Positions 1-7,198 of a stretch of DNA of 64,000 bases are shown here, piece after piece. Source of the stretch: Pseudomonas moraviensis (GTDB lineage Bacteria > Pseudomonadota > Gammaproteobacteria > Pseudomonadales > Pseudomonadaceae). The position numbers were made by a program, and so were the translations under genes. The notes below the pieces were generated by a model, which ran no database searches, was not told the DNA's origin, and saw nothing but the letters and a program-made list of their open reading frames with translations. The stretch spans positions 4,324,501 through 4,388,500 of the forward strand of contig NZ_LT629788.1 in NCBI RefSeq assembly GCF_900105805.1, read 5' to 3'. How positions within the stretch are numbered: position 1 is the first letter of the stretch; each line of letters opens with the position of its first letter.

Positions 1-418
1 GTTGAAAATGCTCCCACATCCTGTGGAAAAACGCGTCGAACTGGCCTTGAACGCGTTGAAAAAGATCTACCCGAAAGTCGACATCGCCGCACGCATCATC
101 GGTGATCCGATCACTGTGTCGTGGGAAGCCGATCCGTATTTCCTCGGAGCCTTCAAAGGCGCCCTGCCCGGCCATTACCGCTACAACCAGCGCATGTACG
201 CGCACTTCATGCAGGACGACATGCCGGCCGAGCAGCGCGGAATCTTCATCGCCGGCGACGATGTTTCGTGGACACCGGCATGGGTCGAAGGCGCGGTGCA
301 GACTTCGCTCAACGCGGTGTGGGGCATCATGAAACATTTCGGCGGCTCGACACATAAAGAGAACCCGGGCCCGGGTGATGTGTTCAAAGACATCGGCCCT
401 ATCGCCCTGCCCGAGTAA
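1..418 (+). CDS. davB: Lysine 2-monooxygenase-like flavin amine oxidase, C-terminal part
   Basis: This is the 3' end of a gene that begins left of the window; the frame is open from the first bases. The visible part is the C-terminus of a flavin monoamine oxidase, with the FAD-contacting stretch AGDDVSWTPAWVEGAVQTS near the end. The family includes tryptophan 2-monooxygenase and lysine 2-monooxygenase, which turn the amino acid into an amide with CO2 release. The downstream amidase starts 12 bases after the stop and is followed by pqqF, the arrangement I recall for davB-davA-pqq in P. putida, so lysine is the likeliest substrate. The substrate itself cannot be proved from this fragment. Confidence 0.8.
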   Translation, partial: LKMLPHPVEKRVELALNALKKIYPKVDIAARIIGDPITVSWEADPYFLGAFKGALPGHYRYNQRMYAHFMQDDMPAEQRGIFIAGDDVSWTPAWVEGAVQTSLNAVWGIMKHFGGSTHKENPGPGDVFKDIGPIALPE

Positions 419-430
419 GAGGATTCCCCG

Positions 431-1225
431 ATGCGCGTAGCCGTTTACCAATGTCCAGCGCTGCCACTGGACCCCGTCGCCAACCTGCATCGCCTGCACC
501 AGGTGGCGATGGAGGCCAAAGGCGCCGACCTGCTGGTGCTGCCGGAGATGTTCATCACCGGCTACAACATCGGCGCCGAAGCGGTCAGCACGCTGGCCGA
601 GGTTTATAACGGTGAATGGGCGCAGCAGATCGGGCGCATCGCCAAGGCTGCGGGTCTGGCAATCGTTTACGGTTACCCGGAGCGCACCGCCGACGGGCAC
701 ATCTACAACGCCGTGCAACTGATCGACGCCCACGGCGAGCGCCTGTGCAATTACCGCAAGTCGCATCTGTTCGGCGACCTTGACCGGTCGATGTTCAGCC
801 CCGGCGAAGCAGAGTTGCCGGTGGTTGAGCTGAACGGCTGGAAGCTCGGTTTCCTGATCTGCTATGACCTGGAGTTCCCGGAAAACGCTCGTCGTCTGGC
901 CTTGGCCGGCGCCGAGCTGATTGTGGTGCCGACGGCGAACATGATTCCGTTCGACTTCGTCGCCGACGTCACCGTGCGCGCCCGCGCCTTCGAAAACCAG
1001 TGCTACGTGGCTTATGCCAATTACTGTGGGCATGAAGGCGATATTCAGTACTGCGGGCAAAGCAGCGTGGCCGCACCGGACGGCAGCCGCATCGCCCTGG
1101 CAGGTCTGGACGAGGCGCTGATCGTCGGTGAACTGGACCGACAACTGATGAATGATTCACGCCAGGCCAACCGCTATCTCAGCGATCGCCGTCCCGAGCT
1201 TTACGGCGCGCTGAACCGTCGCTAA
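431..1225 (+). CDS. davA: 5-aminovaleramidase (carbon-nitrogen hydrolase)
   Basis: A 264-residue nitrilase-superfamily amidase. The Glu-Lys-Cys triad is visible: E39 in LVLPEMF, K110 in YRKSHLF and C144 in LICYDLEFPE. It should hydrolyse 5-aminovaleramide to 5-aminovalerate in the cytoplasmic lysine degradation route, using the product of the upstream monooxygenase. An AGAGGATTCCCCG ribosome site precedes the ATG. It forms an operon with davB (12-base gap). The stop is only 8 bases before a strong hairpin that spans the pqqF start. An alternative assignment is another short-chain amidase of the same family, but length and context favour DavA. Confidence 0.85.
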   Translation: MRVAVYQCPALPLDPVANLHRLHQVAMEAKGADLLVLPEMFITGYNIGAEAVSTLAEVYNGEWAQQIGRIAKAAGLAIVYGYPERTADGHIYNAVQLIDAHGERLCNYRKSHLFGDLDRSMFSPGEAELPVVELNGWKLGFLICYDLEFPENARRLALAGAELIVVPTANMIPFDFVADVTVRARAFENQCYVAYANYCGHEGDIQYCGQSSVAAPDGSRIALAGLDEALIVGELDRQLMNDSRQANRYLSDRRPELYGALNRR

Positions 1226-1232
1226 TCCGCTA

Positions 1233-1267
1233 GCATGGGCACTTCACTGTTCTGGAAGTGCCCATGC
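1233..1267 (+). promoter_or_regulatory. Hairpin enclosing the pqqF ribosome site and start codon
   Basis: Bases 1233-1245 (GCATGGGCACTTC) are perfectly complementary to 1255-1267, with a 9-base loop. The right arm contains the GGAAG ribosome site and both candidate pqqF starts (GTG 1258, ATG 1264). No T-tract follows, so it does not look like a simple terminator. It may mask pqqF translation or protect the 3' end of the davBA mRNA. Confidence 0.75.
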
Positions 1268-3675
1268 CTGCACCGACTCGTCCCCTCCCCCACACTGAAA
1301 TTCTGGCTAATGGCTTGCGCGTGACCCTGCGCCACGTGCCCGGCCTCAAGCGCAGCGCTGCCGTATTGCGCGTAGCGGCCGGCAGCCATGACGTGCCGTT
1401 GGCATGGCCGGGGCTGGCGCATTTTCTTGAACACCTGCTGTTTCTCGGCACCGAGCGTTTTCCGACAAACGAAGGGCTGATGGCCTACGTGCAACGTCAC
1501 GGCGGGCAGGTGAATGCCAGCACCCGCGAACGCACCACGGACTTTTTCTTCGAACTGCCCGTGCCGTTGTTCGGCGCAGGGCTTGAGCGTCTGTCAGACA
1601 TGCTCGCCCGGCCGCGTATGAATCTGGACGATCAACGGCGTGAACGGGAGGTGCTACAGGCAGAATTCGTCGCCTGGTCGCAAGATCCGACCGCACAGCA
1701 GCAATTTGCCTTGTACGACGGTTTACCAGAGCAGCACCCGTTGCGCGGGTTTCATGCGGGCAATCGGCGCAGCCTGCAGGTGGATTCGCCGGCGTTTCAA
1801 ACGGCACTGAAGGGTTTCCATCAAAGGTTTTATCGCACCGGGCAAATGCATCTGAGTCTGGTTGGGCCGCAGAGCGTCGATGCGCTCCGAGAGCTGGCGC
1901 AGCAATTCGCAGCGGTGTTGCCGGTTGGGGATAAAGTTGCCCAAGCCACACCGCTACCGCTGACAGTGAAAAGTTATCAACAGGTCGGCGCTCACGCGAA
2001 CCTGTTATGGGCCTTCGACGACTTACCCGAGTCATCCGCGGAGGCGATGGCCTTTCTCTGTCATTGGTTGAACAGCGCAAAACCTGGTGGGTTGCTCGCG
2101 TACCTGCATCAACAGAATCTGGCTGACAGCCTGAAAGCCGTGCCGGTTTATCAATTTGCCGGGCAGGCGTTGCTGCATCTGCAACTCAATGCCGATGGCG
2201 ACCGCTTGCATGCCATCAACGAACAGCTGCTGGACTGGCTGAGCTTCTTCGCCCAGCAGGACTGGACGCCATTGCGCGAGGAATACGCCGCCCTGCTTCA
2301 GCGCCAACAACACGTCAGCGGAGCTTTGCAACTGGCGCGGTTCGACGTTGAGCAGCAAGCATTCGGCCTGTCCGAATCGGGTGCCGCCGCACTTGAGCAC
2401 ATCCTTCACGAAATCGGTGTTGTGGATAACTTCAGCAATCATTGGCGCCTGCCCGCGGCCAATCCTTTCCTGCGGGCCAGTGAACCGCTGGCCAACGCTG
2501 GTCTGATTCGCGGCCAGACCAGCGCCCACCGTGGCCTGCGCACGTTCGCCCAGGATCGCTCGCGCAGCCGCCGGGAACGCTCGCCGATGCATTTCAGTCA
2601 GGCGTTGCCGGACAACAGCGATGAAGGCGTAATTTATCTGCGTTGGCAGGTCGAGGCGGCGGCCAGCGCTGATCTGTGTTCACGATTGCAGCGAAGTCTG
2701 CGCCAGACACGACAGGATGCGTCAGAGGCCGGAGTGGATCTGTCTTTCAGTGCTGCGGGCAACCAATGGCTGCTGAAAATGACGGGGCTGCAAGAATCCA
2801 TGCCCAGCGTCCTGGAGTATGCGCTGAAATGTCTGACGACTATTGACGCCGATTCGCCGCGCGACGAGACACAGATACCCTCGATGCCGCTGCGCCAATT
2901 GCTTGAAGCGTTACCGCAAACGTCCCTGCCCACGATTGAAGCCAGCGATGACGCCAAACGCCTGTGGACAACTTCGCGCTGGGACGGCCTCGCCTTCGGG
3001 CTCGACCAACAAACCCAATCAGCCATGGGCCTGGCGCTCAGCCGCATTCCCGGCACGCCCGACAACCAGCTGCCGATTACTCTGCACAACAATGCCGAGT
3101 ACCGCTGGAGCCGAATCGACACGGCCTCCACCGAACATGCCTTGCTGCTCATCTGCCCGACCGCCAGCCATGACATCGCTGATGAAGCCGCTTGGCGCCT
3201 GCTCGCACAGCTGTGCCAGACGGCGTTCTACCAGCGCCTGCGCGTCGAACTGCAATTGGGTTACGCCGTGTTCAGTGCGTTGCGCCAGTTGCACGGGACG
3301 ACTGCGATCGTCTTCGCCGTGCAGTCGCCTGCAACCCCGGTGGTCACCTTGCTTGAACACATTCAGGATTTCCTCAACGGGGTTCCAGCCCTGATCGAAA
3401 CGCTCGGTGACGCCAGTATCAAGCAGCAGCGCGAAAGCCTCGCCGAGCAATTCAGTGATGCCACATTAGCCACCAGGGACGCCGCCGAACTCCTGTGGCA
3501 GGGCAAACTCGCCGGCCATTCGTCGGATTACCGTGAGCAACTGGTCGCAGCGATCAATCAACTGGATACGCGAGGCCTGCTGACCGCTGCGCAACGCCTG
3601 ATCAATGTCGACGGCGGCTACCATTGCCTGGCCAATGAACCAATGCCCGGCGCGCCGTGGCAGGCGGCAAACTGA
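1264..3675 (+). CDS. pqqF: PQQ biosynthesis protease PqqF (M16 zinc peptidase)
   Basis: A protein of 803 residues if started at ATG 1264; GTG 1258 is the alternative. The inverted zinc motif HFLEH lies at about residues 53-57, with the downstream glutamate expected in the following helix. The rest is the multi-domain pitrilysin layout, about the usual length for Pseudomonas PqqF. It is thought to cleave the modified PqqA peptide and release the linked Glu-Tyr. I chose ATG 1264 because GGAAG lies 5 bases upstream. It is 157 bases from pqqA and shares its orientation. The start lies inside a perfect hairpin, suggesting controlled or coupled translation. Confidence 0.93.
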   Translation: MPAPTRPLPHTEILANGLRVTLRHVPGLKRSAAVLRVAAGSHDVPLAWPGLAHFLEHLLFLGTERFPTNEGLMAYVQRHGGQVNASTRERTTDFFFELPVPLFGAGLERLSDMLARPRMNLDDQRREREVLQAEFVAWSQDPTAQQQFALYDGLPEQHPLRGFHAGNRRSLQVDSPAFQTALKGFHQRFYRTGQMHLSLVGPQSVDALRELAQQFAAVLPVGDKVAQATPLPLTVKSYQQVGAHANLLWAFDDLPESSAEAMAFLCHWLNSAKPGGLLAYLHQQNLADSLKAVPVYQFAGQALLHLQLNADGDRLHAINEQLLDWLSFFAQQDWTPLREEYAALLQRQQHVSGALQLARFDVEQQAFGLSESGAAALEHILHEIGVVDNFSNHWRLPAANPFLRASEPLANAGLIRGQTSAHRGLRTFAQDRSRSRRERSPMHFSQALPDNSDEGVIYLRWQVEAAASADLCSRLQRSLRQTRQDASEAGVDLSFSAAGNQWLLKMTGLQESMPSVLEYALKCLTTIDADSPRDETQIPSMPLRQLLEALPQTSLPTIEASDDAKRLWTTSRWDGLAFGLDQQTQSAMGLALSRIPGTPDNQLPITLHNNAEYRWSRIDTASTEHALLLICPTASHDIADEAAWRLLAQLCQTAFYQRLRVELQLGYAVFSALRQLHGTTAIVFAVQSPATPVVTLLEHIQDFLNGVPALIETLGDASIKQQRESLAEQFSDATLATRDAAELLWQGKLAGHSSDYREQLVAAINQLDTRGLLTAAQRLINVDGGYHCLANEPMPGAPWQAAN

Positions 3676-3794
3676 TCATTACCGAGGCTGCAAGGAGCTT
3701 TCTCAAAGATTCACGGGTCATTACGCTGAAATTTTGAGTAACATAGCCGCCTAACTAATTGGAACATCATCGCGCTGCCGTGGACTATACCTAT

Positions 3795-3808
3795 GGATAG
3801 CGCTATCC
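3795..3808. promoter_or_regulatory. 14-bp perfect palindrome upstream of pqqA
   Basis: GGATAGCGCTATCC is fully self-complementary and ends 23 bases before the pqqA ATG. It could be an operator or a short hairpin in the leader. An AGAAGGAGACACCTC ribosome site lies between it and the start codon. Confidence 0.45.
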
Positions 3809-3831
3809 CAACCCACAGAAGGAGACACCTC

Positions 3832-3906
3832 ATGGCCTGGACCAAACCTGCTTACACCGACCTGCGTATCGGCTTCGAAGTCACCATGTACTTCGCCAGC
3901 CGCTGA
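3832..3906 (+). CDS. pqqA: PQQ precursor peptide PqqA
   Basis: A 24-residue peptide, MAWTKPAY... ending in FASR. It carries the glutamate (E16) and tyrosine (Y20) of the conserved E-x-x-x-Y motif whose side chains become the PQQ skeleton. PqqE crosslinks these residues with PqqD as peptide chaperone, and proteases then release the linked pair. A strong AGAAGGAGA ribosome site lies 8 bases upstream. A terminator-like hairpin directly follows, so pqqA should be transcribed well above pqqB-E, which suits a peptide consumed one per cofactor. Confidence 0.97.
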   Translation: MAWTKPAYTDLRIGFEVTMYFASR

Positions 3907-3932
3907 GTTCTGCCTACGCAGGATTGCAGTGC

Positions 3933-3962
3933 AACGCCTCGGCTCGCCGGGGCGTTTTATTT
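3933..3962 (+). terminator. Attenuating terminator between pqqA and pqqB
   Basis: AACGCCTCGGC (3933-3943) pairs with GCCGGGGCGTT (3946-3956) with one G-T wobble, followed by TTATTTT. It lies 26 bases after pqqA and ends 26 bases before pqqB. Partial read-through would set the ratio of pqqA to the enzymes. Confidence 0.8.
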
Positions 3963-3987
3963 TCCGCGTTGAAATGATGGAGCGTTC

Positions 3988-4899
3988 ATGTTCGTCCAGA
4001 TTCTGGGTTCGGCCGCCGGTGGCGGTTTTCCGCAGTGGAACTGCAACTGCGTCAACTGCGCAGGCTTTCGCGACGGCAGCCTGAATGCCAAGGCGCGTAC
4101 CCAATCGTCCATCGCCATTTCCGATGACGGCGTGAACTGGGTGCTGTGCAATGCCTCGCCGGACATCCGCGCGCAACTGCAAAGCTTCGCCCCGATGCAG
4201 CCAGGTCGGGCCCTGCGCGACACCGGCATCAGTGCGATCATCCTGATGGACAGCCAGATCGACCACACCACCGGCCTGCTCAGCCTGCGCGAAGGCTGCC
4301 CGCATCAGGTCTGGTGCACGGACATGGTTCACGAAGATCTCAGCACCGGTTTTCCCCTGTTCAAGATGCTCACCCATTGGAACGGCGGGCTGGACTGGAA
4401 CCGCATCGAACTCGACCAGAGCTTCACCGTAGCGGCCTGCCCGAACCTGCGTTTCACTCCGCTGCCGTTGCGCAGCGCCGCACCGCCGTATTCGCCGCAT
4501 CGTTTCGATCCGCATCCGGGCGACAACATCGGTCTGATCGTTGAAGACCTCAACACCGGCGGCAAGCTGTTCTACGCGCCAGGGCTGGGCAAGGTCGATG
4601 CGCCGTTGCTGGAAATCATGGCGGGCAGTGATTGCCTGCTGGTCGACGGCACGCTGTGGGACGACGATGAAATGCAGCGTCGTGGCGTTGGCACCCGCAC
4701 CGGTCGCGAGATGGGCCACCTGGCGCAGAATGGCCCCGGCGGCATGCTCGAAGTGCTGGAGCAGTTGCCCGAGCAGCGCAAGGTGCTTATCCACATCAAC
4801 AATACCAACCCGATTCTTGACGAAGATTCGCCGGAACGCGCGGAACTGGCGCGGCGTAATGTTGAAGTGGCGTTTGATGGCATGAGTATTGTGTTGTAA
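3988..4899 (+). CDS. pqqB: PQQ biosynthesis protein PqqB (metallo-beta-lactamase fold)
   Basis: A 303-residue protein of usual PqqB length. It opens with the family start FVQILGSAAGGGFPQWNCNC and holds a metallo-hydrolase-like metal region, MDSQIDHTTG, near residues 90-100. PqqB is regarded as an iron-dependent hydroxylase acting on the Glu-Tyr intermediate before PqqC. GATGGAGCGTTC forms the ribosome site. It follows the pqqA attenuator, and a REP pair separates it from pqqC. Confidence 0.96.
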   Translation: MFVQILGSAAGGGFPQWNCNCVNCAGFRDGSLNAKARTQSSIAISDDGVNWVLCNASPDIRAQLQSFAPMQPGRALRDTGISAIILMDSQIDHTTGLLSLREGCPHQVWCTDMVHEDLSTGFPLFKMLTHWNGGLDWNRIELDQSFTVAACPNLRFTPLPLRSAAPPYSPHRFDPHPGDNIGLIVEDLNTGGKLFYAPGLGKVDAPLLEIMAGSDCLLVDGTLWDDDEMQRRGVGTRTGREMGHLAQNGPGGMLEVLEQLPEQRKVLIHINNTNPILDEDSPERAELARRNVEVAFDGMSIVL

Positions 4900-4922
4900 G
4901 CCGTAGATACCGATGCGCGGCC

Positions 4923-4990
4923 CTTCGCGAGCAGGCTCGCTCCCACATTTGGAATGCGATCAACCTGTGGGAGCGAGCCTGCTCGCGAAG
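4923..4990. repeat. REP pair (family A) between pqqB and pqqC
   Basis: CTTCGCGAGCAGGCTCGCTC... at 4923-4947 is the exact reverse complement of 4966-4990 (25-bp arms). It lies inside the pqq operon and may stabilise the upstream pqqAB mRNA or lower downstream expression. Confidence 0.9.
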
Positions 4991-5041
4991 AGGCCAGTGC
5001 AAACAGAAAAGATTTCTAGGGTTGTTCCCCGGAGAACAAAC

Positions 5042-5794
5042 ATGACTGACACGCCAATGTCCCCGGCCGAATTCGAAGCGGCCCTGCGCGCCAAAGGCGC
5101 CTACTACCACATTTACCACCCGTACCACGTGGCGATGTACGAAGGCCGCGCCACCCGCGAGCAGATTCAGGGCTGGGTCGCCAACCGCTTCTACTATCAG
5201 GTGAACATTCCCCTGAAAGACGCGGCGATCCTCGCCAACTGCCCGGACCGCGATATTCGTCGCGAGTGGATTCAGCGCCTGCTCGACCACGACGGCGCGC
5301 CCGGCGAAGACGGCGGCATCGAAGCCTGGCTGCGCCTCGGCCAGGCTGTCGGCCTCGACCCGGATCAATTGCGCTCCCAGGAACTGGTGCTGCCCGGTGT
5401 GCGTTTCGCCGTCGATGCCTACGTCAACTTCGCCCGTCGCGCCAGTTGGCAGGAGGCCGCCAGCAGCTCGCTGACCGAACTGTTCGCGCCACAGATCCAC
5501 CAGTCACGCCTCGACAGCTGGCCGCAGCATTACCCGTGGATCGACCCGGCCGGTTATGAATATTTCCGCACCCGCCTCGGTCAGGCGCGGCGCGATGTCG
5601 AGCACGGTCTGGCGATCACCCTTGAGCACTACAAGACGCGCGAAGGCCAGGAGCGCATGCTGGAAATTCTCCAGTTCAAACTGGACATTCTTTGGAGCAT
5701 GCTCGATGCCATGAGCATGGCCTACGAATTGAACCGTCCGCCCTATCACAGCGTGACCGAGCAACGGGTCTGGCATAAAGGAATCACCTTATGA
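5042..5794 (+). CDS. pqqC: Pyrroloquinoline-quinone synthase PqqC
   Basis: A 250-residue protein from ATG 5042 (MTDTPMSPAEF), the standard PqqC length. An in-frame start further upstream would run through the REP element and is rejected. PqqC is a cofactorless oxidase that closes the ring and oxidises AHQQ to PQQ. The helical signature YYHIYHPYHVAMYEG is visible at about residues 20-35. The CCCCGGAGAACAAAC leader gives a good ribosome site. Its end overlaps pqqD by 4 bases (ATGA), indicating translational coupling. Confidence 0.97.
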   Translation: MTDTPMSPAEFEAALRAKGAYYHIYHPYHVAMYEGRATREQIQGWVANRFYYQVNIPLKDAAILANCPDRDIRREWIQRLLDHDGAPGEDGGIEAWLRLGQAVGLDPDQLRSQELVLPGVRFAVDAYVNFARRASWQEAASSSLTELFAPQIHQSRLDSWPQHYPWIDPAGYEYFRTRLGQARRDVEHGLAITLEHYKTREGQERMLEILQFKLDILWSMLDAMSMAYELNRPPYHSVTEQRVWHKGITL

Positions 5795-6066
5795 GTTTTG
5801 ATCGCAGCAAAGTGCCGAACTGGCGCCCAGGCTACCGCTTTCAGTACGAGCCGGCGCAAACAGGCCATGTGTTGCTGTACCCGGAAGGCATGATCAAGCT
5901 CAACGAGACGGCCGCGCTGATCGGCGGCTTGATTGATGGCGAACGCGATGTCGCGGCGATCATTGCCAGACTCGACGAGCAGTTCCCCGGCGTCCCCGAA
6001 CTCGGTGACGACGTCGAACAATTCATGGAGGTTGCCCGTGAGCAACACTGGCTCACCCTTGACTGA
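5791..6066 (+). CDS. pqqD: PqqA peptide chaperone PqqD
   Basis: A 91-residue protein with the peptide-binding fold of the RRE family. It carries PqqA to the radical-SAM enzyme PqqE. Typical PqqD features are GYRFQYEPAQ near the start and the LNETAALI...G helix in the middle. It overlaps pqqC by 4 bases and pqqE by 29 bases, so the three products are likely made together. Confidence 0.96.
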   Translation: MSFDRSKVPNWRPGYRFQYEPAQTGHVLLYPEGMIKLNETAALIGGLIDGERDVAAIIARLDEQFPGVPELGDDVEQFMEVAREQHWLTLD

Positions 6067-7198
6067 TCTGCCGGCAAAACCTGAAATCGGCCTGCCGCTG
6101 TGGTTGCTCGCCGAGCTGACCTACCGCTGCCCGCTGCAATGCCCGTACTGCTCCAACCCACTGGATTTCGCCGAGCAGGGCAAAGAGCTGACCACCGAAC
6201 AGTGGATCAAGGTGTTCCGCGAAGCGCGGGAAATGGGCGCGGCGCAGTTAGGCTTTTCCGGCGGCGAACCGTTGGTGCGTCAGGACTTGGCCGAACTGAT
6301 CGGTGAAGCCCGGCAGTTGGGTTTCTACACCAACCTGATCACCTCCGGCATTGGCCTGACCGAGCAGAAAATCAGCGACTTCAAGAAGGCCGGGCTCGAT
6401 CACATCCAGATCAGCTTCCAGGCCAGTGACGAGCAAGTGAACAACCTGCTCGCCGGCTCGAAAAAAGCCTTTGCGCAGAAGCTGGAAATGGCTCGTGCGG
6501 TGAAGGCCCACGGCTACCCGATGGTGCTGAACTTCGTTACCCACCGGCACAACATCGACAAGATCGACCGCATCATCGAGCTGTGCATTGCGCTGGAGGC
6601 GGACTTCGTCGAACTCGCCACCTGCCAGTTCTACGGCTGGGCGCAGCTCAACCGCGTCGGCCTGTTGCCGACCCAGGAACAGCTTGTGCGCGCCGAGCGC
6701 ATCACCAACGAATACCGGGCCAAACTGGAAGCCGAAGGGCATCCGTGCAAGCTGATTTTCGTGACTCCCGACTACTACGAAGAACGCCCGAAAGCCTGCA
6801 TGAACGGCTGGGGCAGCATCTTTCTGACCGTCACTCCAGACGGCACGGCCCTGCCCTGCCATGGCGCCCGCCAGATGCCCGTGCAGTTTCCCAACGTGCG
6901 CGACCACAGCATGCAGCACATCTGGTATGACTCGTTCGGCTTCAACCGCTTTCGCGGTTACGACTGGATGCCCGAGCCCTGCCGCTCTTGCGACGAGAAA
7001 GAAAAAGACTTCGGCGGCTGCCGCTGCCAAGCGTTCATGCTTACCGGCGATGCCAGCAATGCCGACCCGGTGTGCAGCAAGTCCGAACATCACGGCGTGA
7101 TTCTCAAGGCCCGCGAAGAAGCCGAGACCGCCACTCAAACCATCGAACAATTGGCCTTTCGCAATGAACGAAACTCACGCCTCATCGCCAAGGGCTGA
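6038..7198 (+). CDS. pqqE: PqqA peptide cyclase PqqE (radical SAM)
   Basis: A 386-residue radical-SAM enzyme that forms the C-C bond between Glu and Tyr of PqqA. The SAM cluster motif C31-PLQ-C35-PY-C38 is visible, and a C-terminal SPASM-type cysteine set (PEPCRSCDEKEKDFGGCRCQ) lies near residues 310-330. I chose GTG 6038 because GGAGG lies 7 bases upstream and the N-terminus then matches the family (MSNTGSPLTDLP). A longer in-frame start at 5933 would lie deep within pqqD. The end overlaps the next gene by 35 bases. Confidence 0.96.
   Translation: MSNTGSPLTDLPAKPEIGLPLWLLAELTYRCPLQCPYCSNPLDFAEQGKELTTEQWIKVFREAREMGAAQLGFSGGEPLVRQDLAELIGEARQLGFYTNLITSGIGLTEQKISDFKKAGLDHIQISFQASDEQVNNLLAGSKKAFAQKLEMARAVKAHGYPMVLNFVTHRHNIDKIDRIIELCIALEADFVELATCQFYGWAQLNRVGLLPTQEQLVRAERITNEYRAKLEAEGHPCKLIFVTPDYYEERPKACMNGWGSIFLTVTPDGTALPCHGARQMPVQFPNVRDHSMQHIWYDSFGFNRFRGYDWMPEPCRSCDEKEKDFGGCRCQAFMLTGDASNADPVCSKSEHHGVILKAREEAETATQTIEQLAFRNERNSRLIAKG

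Noticed and set aside
4913..5041. N-terminal extension of pqqC
   Set aside because: It would translate a REP pair; ATG 5042 has a good ribosome site and gives the standard 250-residue protein.
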